Source: Seminavis robusta (lineage: Eukaryota; Bacillariophyta; Bacillariophyceae; Naviculales; Naviculaceae). From it: DNA of 60,062 bases. The notes beneath the pieces were generated by a model. The model did no database searches. It was not told the DNA's origin and saw only the letters and a list, made by a program, of their open reading frames with translations. Positions within the stretch are counted from its first letter, which is position 1, and each line of letters starts with the position of its first letter. This document shows, piece by piece, positions 22,183 through 33,797 of this stretch. The DNA lies in the NCBI GenBank assembly GCA_903772945.1, contig CAICTM010000551.1:1-60062 (forward strand). The letters are read 5' to 3'. The position numbers and the translations under genes are program-made.

Positions 22183-23362
22183 TTAATCACGCTTCATTCG
22201 CAAGCTTCGAATCATTCGAACAGGAGCCTCGGTGGTGGCCCCGGCAGCCAGAGGATCGGCAGGAGAGGAATCGCCGACACCGGGTATACCTCCACCCTTG
22301 ACCACGGAAAATACAATGACGCCTCCCAGAAGCAGACAATTGAGCACGCCACAGCATTGAATGAATTTGTCGCTGGCCATTCTCGTTCCAAATTGTTTGA
22401 GGAGAGCTTCTGCTCTAGCAAGGTTGTCGTCCACTCTATCAATTTCCTTTTCGATATTGTTCAAGACATCGCGTTGACGTTCTAGTTCTTCCAATGTAGC
22501 CATACCCACTTCCTTGGAGGCGGCAATCAATTGTTTGGTATTGGAGAGAGAATCTTGTGTCTTGTTTTGCAGATTAACGGCTTCCCCCAACATGTTGTCG
22601 CCCGCTTTGACCGCATCATCTTCATTGACTTCACCTGGACCGCCTTGTCCATCGAATAACTCTCCACGTTCGTGTTCCTGTCGTAGAGCCTTGCAATCGG
22701 CCTGTAGAGTGTTGAGTTTTTGATCCAATACCTGCAAACGAGTTTCGAACTTTTTCCTGGCATTGACATCTGCCACCAGCCGAATTTCCATTTTAAAGCT
22801 CCGTTTGGTTCCCTGTGCGGCTCTTAGATGCTTTTCGATCTTGTCGAAAATACCCGTCTTTTCCGGTGAGCCGTCACCCATCGATTGGACCATATCGATC
22901 AGCTCTTGGATCTTATCGATCTCTTCCGATAGAGTGTCATCCCAGTATTGAATATCGGTCTATAGTATACGTATACGTAATATAAGTAAGTAGATTGTTG
23001 TTGTTGTGATTGTAAATACATCATCATCACGGATAAGAAAAGTGAGAGAAAAGTGAGAATGAAAGGAATGGGACAAGGCTGCATAGAAACTACACATTTC
23101 CAGCTAGCTAGCTACTTGAAGAAACAGTGCTTCTTCTACCGAGACACAACAGAACGAGCAGGAGGACCAGAAGACTGATATTGACCATCAAACATCTTTA
23201 TCAACATGATCATCAAAGTCGTGGATTGAATGGGCAATTCAGGGCAGCGTCTTCCAGCCAAGATACTGGACAAGAAATTCCCATGCCAGGAAGACTGGAA
23301 TCGAATCAAATCAGGCAATCTTTCAGAGGAGATACAATCATGGCAAGCCTCGTTCTTACCAT
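22183..23362 (-). CDS. Qb-type SNARE (Vti1/NPSN-like), ATG-only first exon (259 aa)
   Basis: This is a membrane-fusion protein of the Qb-SNARE type. Exon 1 appears to be only ATG (23360-23362), followed directly by a GTAAGA donor. After a 400-nt intron ending ATAG, exon 2 is 22183-22959 (TDIQYWDDTLSEEID...). The N-terminal helical domain spans about residues 1-110. The SNARE heptad helix runs about 150-200 (TLEELERQRDVLNNIEKEIDR, then VDDNLARAEALLKQFG) with Gln158 or the following polar residue as candidate zero layer. RMASDKF precedes a single hydrophobic anchor (CCGVLNCLLLGGVIVFSVV), which matches the novel plant SNARE/Vti1 layout. Unusually, about 40 residues follow the anchor, ending in a basic RMIRSLRMKRD. 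Target compartment is not clear. The alternative start at an internal ATG (22893) would remove the conserved WDDTLSEE segment. Confidence 0.82.
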
Positions 23363-23685
23363 CTTGATGCTGTCTCCTCGGCAGGGCTCTTGTTATGAAT
23401 GAAATAGCTATAATTGGGTTGTGACTAAGCTAGCTAGCTAGCAGCAGACGACAAAGATAGAAGCAAGCAAGGGGAAGGTCTTTCGGCTTTTTGGCACAGT
23501 CGTCAACGCGTCGGGGGCATGAAAAGGCCCAGAGAGTTCAGTCACGCGAAAGAATGACTGAATTGTATGCACCACTCAAAGCAAATTAAGCATTAAATCC
23601 TTCAAAACACCTTCTTCCTCTTGGACTTCGACGACGAACACAAAAAAGCAAACTCCCACTTTCACTCTTTCCGACAGACGAGACC
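23363..23685. promoter_or_regulatory. Shared upstream region of the SNARE gene and MSH4
   Basis: The two genes diverge across about 320 bp, which must hold both promoters. A CTAG island is at 23429-23442. No TATA box is evident. Confidence 0.5.
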
Positions 23686-26600
23686 ATGAGCGGTCGACAA
23701 AGAAAGCGCTTCAAGGCAAGCAACAACAGTAAAAACAAAAGCAGCAATGAAAGCGTAGCCAGCAGACTTCGTTCCTCCGGACAGGGCGAATCGAGTCATC
23801 ATATTGTGTGTGCCATTAGCGAGAACTTGGCCAAGGAAACGTGCGTCGCGTCATTGGACACTGGTGCACCCGTCCACGTGCGGGCCATCAAGCAAGGAAA
23901 CGGTTCCGCCTACGCAGAGACACTAGACCATCTCAAGAATCTACAACCCGATGAATGTTTGATCAACGAAGGACGTCGAAACTCGCAGCTGGTTCGATTG
24001 GTGGAAGAATTCTTTGCGGCTTCCAACCAAAACAATGATCAACAACAACAAAATCCCGACGGAGCGGCCAAGACGGTCGTCGTCAAGTACATTTCAAGAA
24101 CCTTCTTTGACCAGACCAAGGGCTCTCAAGCGTTGGAGGGCATTGCGAGAGATGACTTTTACGACACGTCAGTCGCCAACGAATACATTGTCCTGTCGTC
24201 CGTTCATGCGGTTCTGCAGTACACGCAACAGCATCTCGGCATTACATTCTTAAAGAAGAGTGTTCGACTCGAGGTCAATTCCGGGGGAGAAAAGATGATC
24301 ATCGATCGGTGCAGTCTCATGCAATTGGAACTTCTGGCCAATGCCAAGTCTGGAAAGACCAAAAACTCCATCTTGGCATCTATTGACTGTACCAAGACGT
24401 CCGTCGGAGAACGGCTGCTCCGATCCAGTCTCATGGCACCTTCCACACGAACCGACACGATTGCGTCACGGCTCGATCTGGTCGACGCCTTTTTGGCCGA
24501 CAAGAACTTCTTTTACACTGTCATGCAGCACTTGCAGTGGCTGCCGTGTCTCGACAAAATGGTCACCAACATTGCACTCGTCCCCAAGCGCAAAAACAAG
24601 GACCTCGTCGTCACTGGCGGCAGCGGAAGCACCATTTCCAAGAACGAAGCCCGCAAGGGGATATCAGCGCTCGTCAATATCAAAACAACATTGGCAGCGC
24701 TTCCACAATTCACCAAAGTGCTAGAGGATCGATTGATGGGGCTCAATGCTCAGGAGGTGGCAGGCACACAGGACGACGCGTCCGCCACGGACCTGGAAAC
24801 GATTCTACTAAACGGCTTGGGACAAGGACCAGCTTCCATTGTCACTGCTACGTGCAAGCATCATCTCCTCAAAGCCATTGTCGCGGCCATGAAGAATACA
24901 GCTTTGAAAGACATCTTTGCGACAGTTTCACAAGTCCTTTCGACCAGCACCACGTCGGCACATCGCAACTCTCATATGATGCGACACGAAGAATGCTGGG
25001 CACTACGAGCAGAACCTGACAGCATCATGTCGGTCATTCGCAGTGCCTTCACGGACAATGTGAATGACATTTATGCCGCGGCTGATCGGTATGCGGAAAA
25101 TCATGGTTTTTCGGTAAAAGTCAAATTCTCGTCTCACAGAGGCTATTATTTGGTTGTTCCTGACGGGATAAACCTACCTCCAGAATTCATTCAACCTGCA
25201 AGATCGGGGAATTTCATCATGTGTACAACGGAAGAGGTTCTCAGTCGGAACATTCGAGCTCAAGACAATGTGCAGGACTTGCTGTTGATGACAGACGAGA
25301 AGATCCAACAAGTCCTCGATGTCGTGCGCAGTCAGTACGCAGCAATTGCAATGCTTTCCGATGCCATTGCGTTGCTAGACCTGTGTCACAGCTTTGCTGA
25401 TTGCGTCACGCAAAAAGCGACCCAGCCCTGGTGTCGCCCAATGCTGACCGACAATGGGAACAACAAGATTGTGATCCGAAACGGCAGATACTTGGGCGAG
25501 GCAACGAGTTACCAGAACACTGGCAGAGTTCAGTTCGTCGCGAATGATACCTACACGAATGGCAGGACAATCTTTACTACAATCACGGGCATAAACGGCA
25601 GTGGGAAAAGTACCTACTTGAAGCAGATTGCAACCATTGTTATTCTGGCGCACTGTGGGGGCTACGTTCCAGCTGAATTTGCTTGCATTCCGGTACGTTC
25701 ACATCCATTTACGTGTCTTGAGCTTTCTCGCGAGCAAAACAAGGCTGCTCTAAACATCATATACTGCTATCGACTGTACTGGTAGATCCGCGATTGGCTG
25801 TGCACTCGAATTGGCAATACTGATGATCAAGGTGAGCTCACCTCTAGGCAAACGTACGAGAATTGGTCTTTACTGCATTCTGACAAACGCCCATATGATG
25901 TATGTACTCTACACTTCTGCCACTAGAGCACAATATATCAACGTTCATGCTTGAAATGAAGGAAGTTGCGTCGATTTGCAGGCAAGCGACCTCTCGGTCC
26001 CTGGCTCTGATTGACGAACTAGGACGAGCAACCAGCAACGAAGATGGCGTGGCACTTGCATGGGCTGTGTCGGAGAGTCTGCTGCAAAGGGGAGCGCTTA
26101 CCTTCTTCGTCACTCACTATTCTCAACTCACAGCTCTCGGGAAGATGTATTCCTCGGTTCAGAATCAGCACTTGGCGGCAACAGTGACTCGCGGGGAAAG
26201 CGGGAGGATTGCCTACACCTACAAAGTCAGTTCAGGGGCATGTGCCGTTGCCACCGAATACGGGGTTGACCTTGCTGGTGTATGCGGTTGGCCGGCTGAG
26301 ATTCTCGAAGCTGTAAGTTCAGTTTGACCCAAAAGCTGCGGTTGCCATCGGCAACGTGTTCACTCATATATATGTTCTCTTCATGCTGCAGGCGCGACAA
26401 GTTGAATCTGACCTTTCAGCCTCCAATGAAGAAACGCAGCCTGCTGCGAAAGAATCGCAGACAACTTGTCTTGGACATGCGCAATCACTCGTGAACCATG
26501 TTTTTGTTGCAACCTCGCCAAGCGCCCCAGACCAGCCACTAGACCTGGAGGTACCGGTACCATTCGAATCTGTTTGTTTTCGTTGTGGGATTGCTCACTT

Positions 26601-27316
26601 GTCTGACTACATCCTTTATCGGCAACACACCTGCGTTCTAGCTTATCAAACAGAAACTGATGGAAGACAACGACAACTACGACGAGGTGTTTCGAGGCTT
26701 GTTTGAACCCTTTGCCCCTCCAAACCTGCTGATGATGCGTGATGGTGGCCAGCCCCTCTCGAGGAATGCTACCCAAAACGACGTTGGTCACTCCCACGCC
26801 AACGACGATGAGTCCCAGCATCTTCTCACGCAGCCAGAAACAACTCGTGGACAGCCTCAACAGCACTGTCCGTCGGTGACGACAAGGGCGAATCCGCAAG
26901 TCTGCGAAAATCCAGAGGCTGGAGATGACATGAATGGAAGACGACCATCAGTGCGTGGTCACGACGAGCACCATCCTGAGGGCACCAGACCGGTATCGGC
27001 TGCGAGGGACGAGCGACTGCCTGATAGTCAACAGCTGGGGGCGTCGGCTGCTATGGCGGAGCAGTCATCCGAGGAATCGTCGGAGTCTGAGTCCTCCTCG
27101 GACGATTCCGATTCGGACGACTCGGACGCCACAGACACCTCTGATGACTCCGATTGTATCAGCATGCAGTGTGTTGGCGACGGAGGCAGTAGATACAAGA
27201 GAGATCGTTTGGGAGGTGAGGAACAAAGTCAGTTCACCGCCGGAGACAAGAGCGGGAACGATTGGCAAACTCTAGCTTCTACGGGTACTGGTATGGATTC
27301 CTGTAGAGGTAGCTGA
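23686..27316 (+). CDS. MSH4: MutS homologue MSH4, five exons (1090 aa)
   Basis: MSH4 pairs with MSH5 to stabilise meiotic recombination intermediates and promote crossovers. It does not repair mismatches. Exons are 23686-25692, 25786-25831, 25927-26312, 26392-26550 and 26642-27316, all GT-AG and in phase. The MutS core starts near residue 150 with no N-terminal mismatch-binding domain, as expected for MSH4. Connector, lever and clamp regions follow (CTKTSVGERLLRS). The ATPase has Walker A GINGSGKST at 635-643, STFMLEMKEV (residues 689-698), Walker B/D-loop LALIDELGRAT (710-720) and FVTHYSQL. Walker A is unusual: the family norm is GPNMxGKST. DELGRAT replaces DELGRGT. The C-terminal about 200 residues are disordered, with a Ser/Glu/Asp-rich stretch (SSEESSESESSSDDSD). 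The short exon 2 could be missed by automated callers. Confidence 0.9.
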
Positions 27317-27383
27317 CGAGAGTTTTCTACAAGTAGTGCTAGCGGTACAGTACAACAAGTTCTTTCCGATTCATCCACCCAAC

Positions 27384-30300
27384 CTAAGCTCCTTCCTTCT
27401 TGTTGTCGCCATCGTCGAACAAGTTGAAAAAATCTGCAACGGAGGGCGGTACTTGATCTGCAGGAAATAGCTCAAGCAGCGTAATCTTGTTCGCCCGGTA
27501 GTTCTTCAGTTGAGAAACAACTTCTTCCCCGGGAGGATCACTACTGGAGTCGATTGCTTCATCCCTCAAGTCCTTCCAATTTGCCATAAAGTCCATTTTC
27601 ACTTGTTCCGGTCGATAGGTTCTGCGAACCTTTTTCTTCGGACCAGGGGCGCTGCCCTTTGCATAGGTGGGTAAGGTAAACTGAGGCATGTCTGAATCGT
27701 CGTCTTCGTCCTCGCTAGCGACGGCATTGTCGTCGGCAGGCGATGCAGTTGCAGCCCTGGCATACTCATCGTCATCCTGCAGATCCCCAATCTCAGAGTC
27801 GTCCAGTGAATTGAGCACTCGAATCCAAAACTTTGTCACGGTTTGGTTGCTAATTCGGCTAACGCAGGAATCAAGACTCGCCGCAACCTGGTCCTCCACG
27901 AACTCGTTCCTCGCCACTAACGGATCATATGGCTCATAGCTGTCAGGTTTCTTGGCAGCCAGAGATGCCGCTGTTGCCACATCCCCTGGCTCGCTGCCTT
28001 TTCCTTGACTAGGCGATTTCTCTGTTGGATTCACCATCTGACGTCTCTTCGAACATTCTTCCCCGGTTTGTTGCTGCCACTTCGGAGTCAACTGCTTCGG
28101 TGCTTTCTCGAGAACCGTCAGGTGCTCCTTCAGTGACTCTTTTTGCATGCCTCGGTCTCCCTCCAAACTGATTTTCACGGACGTGGCGGCAAGGCTGTGA
28201 AAGAAAGACTCTGCAGTATTTGCCTTTGCAAAGAAAGAACCGCTCAATGGCGTCAACCCACATGAGAATTAAGAAGAATCAACAAACCTGGCTAGCTGCC
28301 ACCGGTTCAAATCGTTTGACATACCTGTACTGTGACACTCAAGATGAAGAGAGCGAACTTGGACAACTCAGGGCTGGTCGTTTGGCAAGTCCAGTATTCC
28401 TTCCAATCCTTCTGCATTTGCATGGAAGTTTCGTTGGTGGTGACCTCCCCACGCTCTACTTTGTCCAAGTACTCAGAGGTCTGCCGTTTCAGTACCGACA
28501 TGGATAGAGGAGGATCGGCAGTGAGCTCAGCGGCCAAGTACTTGACTGTGTAACCAAGCACCGCATTGGCAAGATACTTGGCTGAGAACAAACCATCTTC
28601 CTTCGTTTGCTTCTTGAGGAAAGCCTTTGCTTCTTCTGTGTAGGCTGGGTGCAACACAAATGCAAGCAAGAACCAAGGTTGTTCGTATTGCTTCCAACGT
28701 CTCTCGACTAGCTTTGCAGCGCTCGATCCACCACTCAGTTTCCATAAATGTGCCAAAGAGTAGAACAAATGAACCACGTCAGCCATGGTGGGTGCAATCG
28801 TTTGTTCATCAACAATCGAATTGGAGCCCTTCTCGGGTACAAACTTCAAAGATGCTTTGATAATGGGTCGTATCAAGCATTCGGCACGCTCGAGCTTCTC
28901 CCAGAAGCCGATGTCCGCCAAGACGATAAGGTCAGATGGGAAGCCCGGGCCCAAGGAATTCTGACCAACAAACATTTTGCAAGCCACTTTGATGCGCAAC
29001 AGCATTGCAAATGCCCGTTGCGCACAGATCCAGGAGGACCAAAGCACGCAGCCTTTTACTGGTAGAAGCTCTCTCACTTGGTCATTTGTCCCGGAGCCTC
29101 CAAGGTATGAATCGTTGACAGCCTTGGAAAGCCCCTCGAACAAAGTCTGGCCAGGTGACGTCGGTTCCGACAACTGTTCTATCGCACGAAGTGCACTGAA
29201 AGCTTGCTCCAGAGGCTCAAGTAGGTCATCCCCGGGAAGCTTTGTGAGGAGATCTTTCATGAGCAAATTCAGCTGTTCTTCAAGGCAACCATGGGAAAGG
29301 AAGGATATCATGGGCCATCGTAGGGCCAAAATCCGTTGGGCTCGCCCCAAAGTGCCAGGCGGGTATGCTGTTGATTGCTTCTCGTGCTCGTTTGTTGCCG
29401 TTTGCAAAAGACACGACCCGATACTGGAAAATCCTACAGATTGTTGTTCATCATTATTGCTCTCGCTTCTAGACCCTTGAGTTGGATCTATGGCCTCAGT
29501 GGCTTCGTGCTTGATGGGTTGGTTTGACTTATTGACCTGGCCAGTGACTTCCATCGTTTTCTCCTCGTCACCAAGGATTGCCCGGCCAAGTACTACCGAT
29601 GTAGCTTTCAACATCCGCTCAAAAATGGCTGCCAGCGCCACTGCGGGATCTTCCTTATGCGTAGCTGTAGATTGCTTTCTTTGGATCGCATGCATTGCAG
29701 GCACAACTCTGCATGACAGTTCACCTCCACATGTCAGTGTGGAAGGAGGCACCAAGGAAGCTTTAGCGACTACCGGCTGGCACGCCAAAGCTGCTTTTAA
29801 GCCCTCGTATCGCTTGAGCGACCGGACGATTTGGCCCAAGTCGAGGGAGACCTGCTCCATGGCGTACTTTTCAATGTATCCCTTGTTGGTTCCGTCGCCA
29901 GTAAACTGGCTTCGCGTGGGTAGTTGCCCATTCGTGACCAACCCAGGACGCAGGATATGAAACTGGGAGATACATGCATCAGGAAGAAAGCGATACATGA
30001 GCGCATGGTGTCGTGATTGGCGTGACACGCAATTTCTATCCACTTACCAGTTCCATCATGACCGGCTCTTCAAAGAACGAGTACGGGAGCTTTTGGCTGG
30101 CTATGGCCAAACTGCAAACCTTGTGGAAATAACGTAATTGTGTAGGGTTGAGCTTTGTTGGGTCGGCACCGACAGCGCGGGAAGAGGATGGAAGACTGAC
30201 TCCTGGTTTCTTGGAGGGAGAAAGAAAGGACATATTTTCAGCACCAAAACTGCCGCTCTCTACACCTTCGAAGTCTACAGATGCAGCTCCTCCCCGCTTG

Positions 30301-31061
30301 ACTTTTTTGTTCTGGGCGGTTTTGGTTGGCTTGCCCGTTGCACTATTGATACCAGTAGACGAGGCACTGATCAATTGCCTTTTTCGACTGCTTCCAATGG
30401 TGGCGCTATTGTTCGTTTTCATTCCAGTCTTGGCGCTGTTGGTTCTTCGTGACGTCTTCCAGTCGATGATATCCTCCCATACTCTCATTGACTCGGGGCA
30501 GCACGTCTTCAGGTGGTGCATCATTTGTTCTTCACGGCTTTTCATCCACGCCCTGTCTTCCTGCAAAATCTTCCCTCCATTACGTTCAATACAAAAATTG
30601 CACTTTGAGCAGAATATCAGAATCCCCACAAGAAATGAAAGGAGCCAGGTTAGGTACAGGCGTTAGGCCACACTCATATGTCACCAACACAGCAAACACG
30701 TACCTGGACCCAGAATAGTTTGGGGTTACTACAAGGGTGGACGGAAGTGTGGGGAGTGCCGGCTGTCCTTCCATCCGCAACTGGCTGCGAAATTTGTGTT
30801 TTTTAATGACGTGATGGTGGTGAGAAGAGATCTTCGGGATAACAATGACAAGGACACCGACGATCGTTCGAACTGCCGATGAGTTGGCCCACCACAGCAG
30901 CAAACACTCACCGGGTTCGGATGAATTCCTTTTGTAAAATAGGCCCACCGACTGATGATTGCAACACAGAAGGACACGGTGAGAGAAATCCGCAAGGTAA
31001 AAGGGATAACGAGCCGTTTCGTCGTTTTACACTTATCGTACCCTGACGCAGGAGGCGGCAT
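27384..31061 (-). CDS. hAT-transposase-derived BED zinc-finger protein, six exons (1057 aa)
   Basis: Exons (minus) are 31042-31061, 30912-30951, 30704-30784, 30048-30602, 28325-29962 and 27384-28223, with introns of 90, 127, 101, 85?/84 and 101 nt. All phases close. The assembled N-terminus is a BED-type finger: RWAYFTKG, KLFWVQCNFC (residues about 41-50) and HLKTCC. Next comes a block typical of hAT-like transposases (SLAIASQKLPYSFFEEP...FHILRPG). The central domain has RWPMISFLSHGCLEEQLNLLMKDLL and RRWKQYEQPWFLLAFVLHP. The C-terminal dimerisation region begins ANTAESFFHSL. I see no DGWT-type block carrying the first catalytic Asp, and the usual Cys-x2-His of the GCxxHxLNL motif has Glu for His. 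About 260 acidic residues follow the dimerisation motif. An intact 1057-residue frame over six exons with no flanking terminal repeats points to a host gene. The first two exons are the least certain. Confidence 0.75.
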
Positions 31062-32339
31062 GATGACTACTTCTTAAACCAACAAAGATACCGGTACTAG
31101 GTGGACAGCGAAAAGCCACAGCAAACTAAGAGATTGTCGGCGGCAGAATAAGGCGTGGGTAATCCTTTTATCGACTCTGTTAACGTAGTCAAAGCCGATA
31201 TCGGTGATCCTCCGGTTGTTGTCTCGTCGTCGTGGGAGTTGTAGCTCTGTTCTGAAATACCAGCCAACGATGGAACAGATCGGTCCCTGTCCAAGATAAA
31301 GCAATCGGTCTCTGCTTGTTGTGCTTTATTCGGTTCGGACTCACTTGGTTACGGTAGTGGGTTGCTTTCTGAGAATTGCTTTGCCGCTGCTTTCTGGCCA
31401 CTCCGAAAACCAGCGAAGATACCAGAGCTTGCTTGCGTGAAGCGTGGAATCACAATCCCAAGTTGCGTGGGGGGCCCACCGGTAGCTAGCCGGTACAGTG
31501 GAAGCTACGTGTAGCTCGTGGCCTTCTTGTCACAGAAGGACTTGTCTTTTGCACAGGCGGCGGCTCCTCTATGAGTGACGAGTCTAAAGTAGCAGCCTTT
31601 TTCGTCGGATCAATCTTCGTCACGGACAATCCATACCGGTATGCACAGCTCCTCCATGAGCTGAATCTACATGTAGTAACGTTTGACAATCTTTGATATC
31701 TGCTCCTTTGTTAGCGTAAACAGCTCTTTTGATTACCAGGCGCCATCATAACCTAGTTTTGCTTTCCTTCCCATGTGGATTATTGTGGCTACATGGCAAT
31801 TATCCACTGACTTTGATGACAGGGGGCTTCTTGTCATTGCAACAATGGCCACCCCAAGGTACCGGTACGGTACCGGTAGATCCAATGTTCCATCACAACT
31901 GTTGCACCTCTGATACCCCGCCTTTTTTGCTTGCTGTGTGTGGTGCCATGGTAGCAACTCGACCTCTTCTGTCCCCCAATCCTAGCTAGCTAGTGCTATC
32001 GAATCCGGCGTGTGCATGGTAAAACACCGTTCAGTGTACGGTACCACTCCCTTCCAGGCCCATGTCCATTATTTGAAGAAAGAAGCAATGGTCCCCTCCA
32101 CGAGCTTTTCTCCCAAGAGTAAAATTTGAGATCCGAATCGATTTAATTCGAACAAATTTCGATTGAATTCCTGTTGTTGTGGAGCGAGGAGCCCTCAAAG
32201 CCACGCCCTTCCAGAGAGTGTGACGCAATCTACAACTAAAGAGGCTGAAAGGTGCGCTTCAATGCCACTGTTCCAAGTAACAACATCCTCAGCAAAGCAT
32301 CAAGTTAGGCAGTGATAGATAGTAGAATCGAGACAGAGA
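31062..32339. other. Intergenic, divergent promoters
   Basis: No gene seen. A TACCGGTAC repeat tract lies at 31858-31880 and a CTAG island at 31983-31993. It separates the hAT-derived gene from the RRM gene, both transcribed outward. Confidence 0.5.
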
Positions 32340-32894
32340 ATGGTGGTCAGTCTCCAGAAGGAACCGTCGACGAAGCGCAGGCGATGCCTAATCGGAGAGG
32401 AGCGCAAGTTGCCGGACACTGACGATGACCATGCCAAGGAATCCGATAGTCCCAAGGTGGCTGTAGCCGCTCACGCTGCTCCACAAGCTGCTGCTGCCGC
32501 CGCCGCTGCCTCGAAACCTGTCACTACAATTTTCGTTGGTGGACTACATCCTCGGATTGTGGAGGCACACCTCGAGAAGATGTGTTCCCCATACGGGACG
32601 ATTCAACGCTTACATCTATGCGACAGAAAGGGTTACGCCTTTTGTCAGTATTCCTCTCCACACGAGGCGGAAGCGGCGATGCAAGCTCTGGATGGCAGAG
32701 GTCTTTTGGGAAGACGGTTGATGGTGCGACCGGCCCACAATGATACCCATCAGAGCAACGCTAACACTGGTCTGGGTGGCGCGGCAAGCAACCCCAACAA
32801 CAGCAGTAGCTCCAATCCCGATAAGGAGAGGGAACGAATCGAAGCAAGGATTCAAGCGGTGAAACGAAAACTGGATGCCCGACAATCTTCCTGA
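32340..32894 (+). CDS. RRM RNA-binding protein, RBM18-like (184 aa)
   Basis: This is a single-exon gene. The N-terminus is charged with an Ala run (residues about 50-59). One RRM domain covers about residues 60-134. RNP2 is TIFVGGL, and RNP1 is the degenerate KGYAFCQY. LMVRPAHND follows in the position of the RBM18 LVVRWAHA segment. The C-terminal helix ERERIEARIQAVKRKLDA resembles the KIKAIEAKLK helix of RBM18, which is why I prefer that family over a generic RRM protein. A role in pre-mRNA or other RNA processing in the nucleus is expected but not shown by the sequence. Confidence 0.82.
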   Translation: MVVSLQKEPSTKRRRCLIGEERKLPDTDDDHAKESDSPKVAVAAHAAPQAAAAAAAASKPVTTIFVGGLHPRIVEAHLEKMCSPYGTIQRLHLCDRKGYAFCQYSSPHEAEAAMQALDGRGLLGRRLMVRPAHNDTHQSNANTGLGGAASNPNNSSSSNPDKERERIEARIQAVKRKLDARQSS

Positions 32895-33797
32895 AGACAA
32901 GCTATTGTAGCCAATTCCGCTAAATGGCTGATGGTCTGATGGTAGTGACCGACCTGGTGGGAGGCGCTGTGGAATCCTTGGTTTTGTCCACTGTTTTCTA
33001 CACTGACATACCTCCCACTGGTCACACTGGTAAGAGCAAAAAGCAAGCGGACGAAAAGGAGATGTATCAATGCAAAATCACCCAATGCATACTATGGCCA
33101 GAAGAAGGCCTCGAGAACTAAGCACTGTAAGAAATAAGTACTAATCTTCTTGTTTTATTATTTCATACCTCGTTGGTACCATACATTGAATGATCCGATC
33201 CAAAAGATGCATTCAGTGTTAGTGGGCGTAACGAAGATTGTTTGTTGACATGATGTCGCATTCTAAGATAGTGCATAATGGATGTGCGCTGCAAGCTAGC
33301 TGGGGTCCTGTGCTGAAGAATATCTCGTCTCCCTTTGGGACCAACTCGTGGTGGCTGGCTAGTTGCTGCTTCCAGGCGTCAGTTTGTGGAAGGCGCCAAG
33401 TAAGTGCTACGGTAGCTGCTGAAACTGGTTGTGGATACTAGTACGGTAACGCCTAGCTAGCTACAGAATAAGAGAAGCTGCGCATCGTTGCACGGCGGGT
33501 TGCTCAGCAACAACTAAAGCTACCCATTGGTCAGGATATTGGAATATGAGTTGCCGTGAGTTGACTTCCAATGTAATAGTGCTATGTAGACGTTTATGAG
33601 TGTTATCATAGACCAAAAGCATAAAAGAGCCAAAAAGCCCTTCTTCTGGTCTTCCCATGGTTTGCTTGCTTACTAGTAGGCGATGCCGTTGGACTTGCAT
33701 TTTCATTTCCAACGCAGCAAGATAATGTAGCTTTTTGAGGCCGGCTGGAAGCCTACAGTGACAATGTTTGGTTCCAATTCTATCCATCCCATCAAAA
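32895..33797. other. Intergenic between convergent genes
   Basis: No supported gene. A 65-codon frame at 32924-33121 has no family signal. A CTAG island lies at 33453-33463. Confidence 0.5.

Noticed and set aside
22183-22893. SNARE start at the internal ATG (22893)
   Set aside because: It drops the WDDTLSEE segment that aligns with the paralogue. The ATG-only exon model keeps it in phase.
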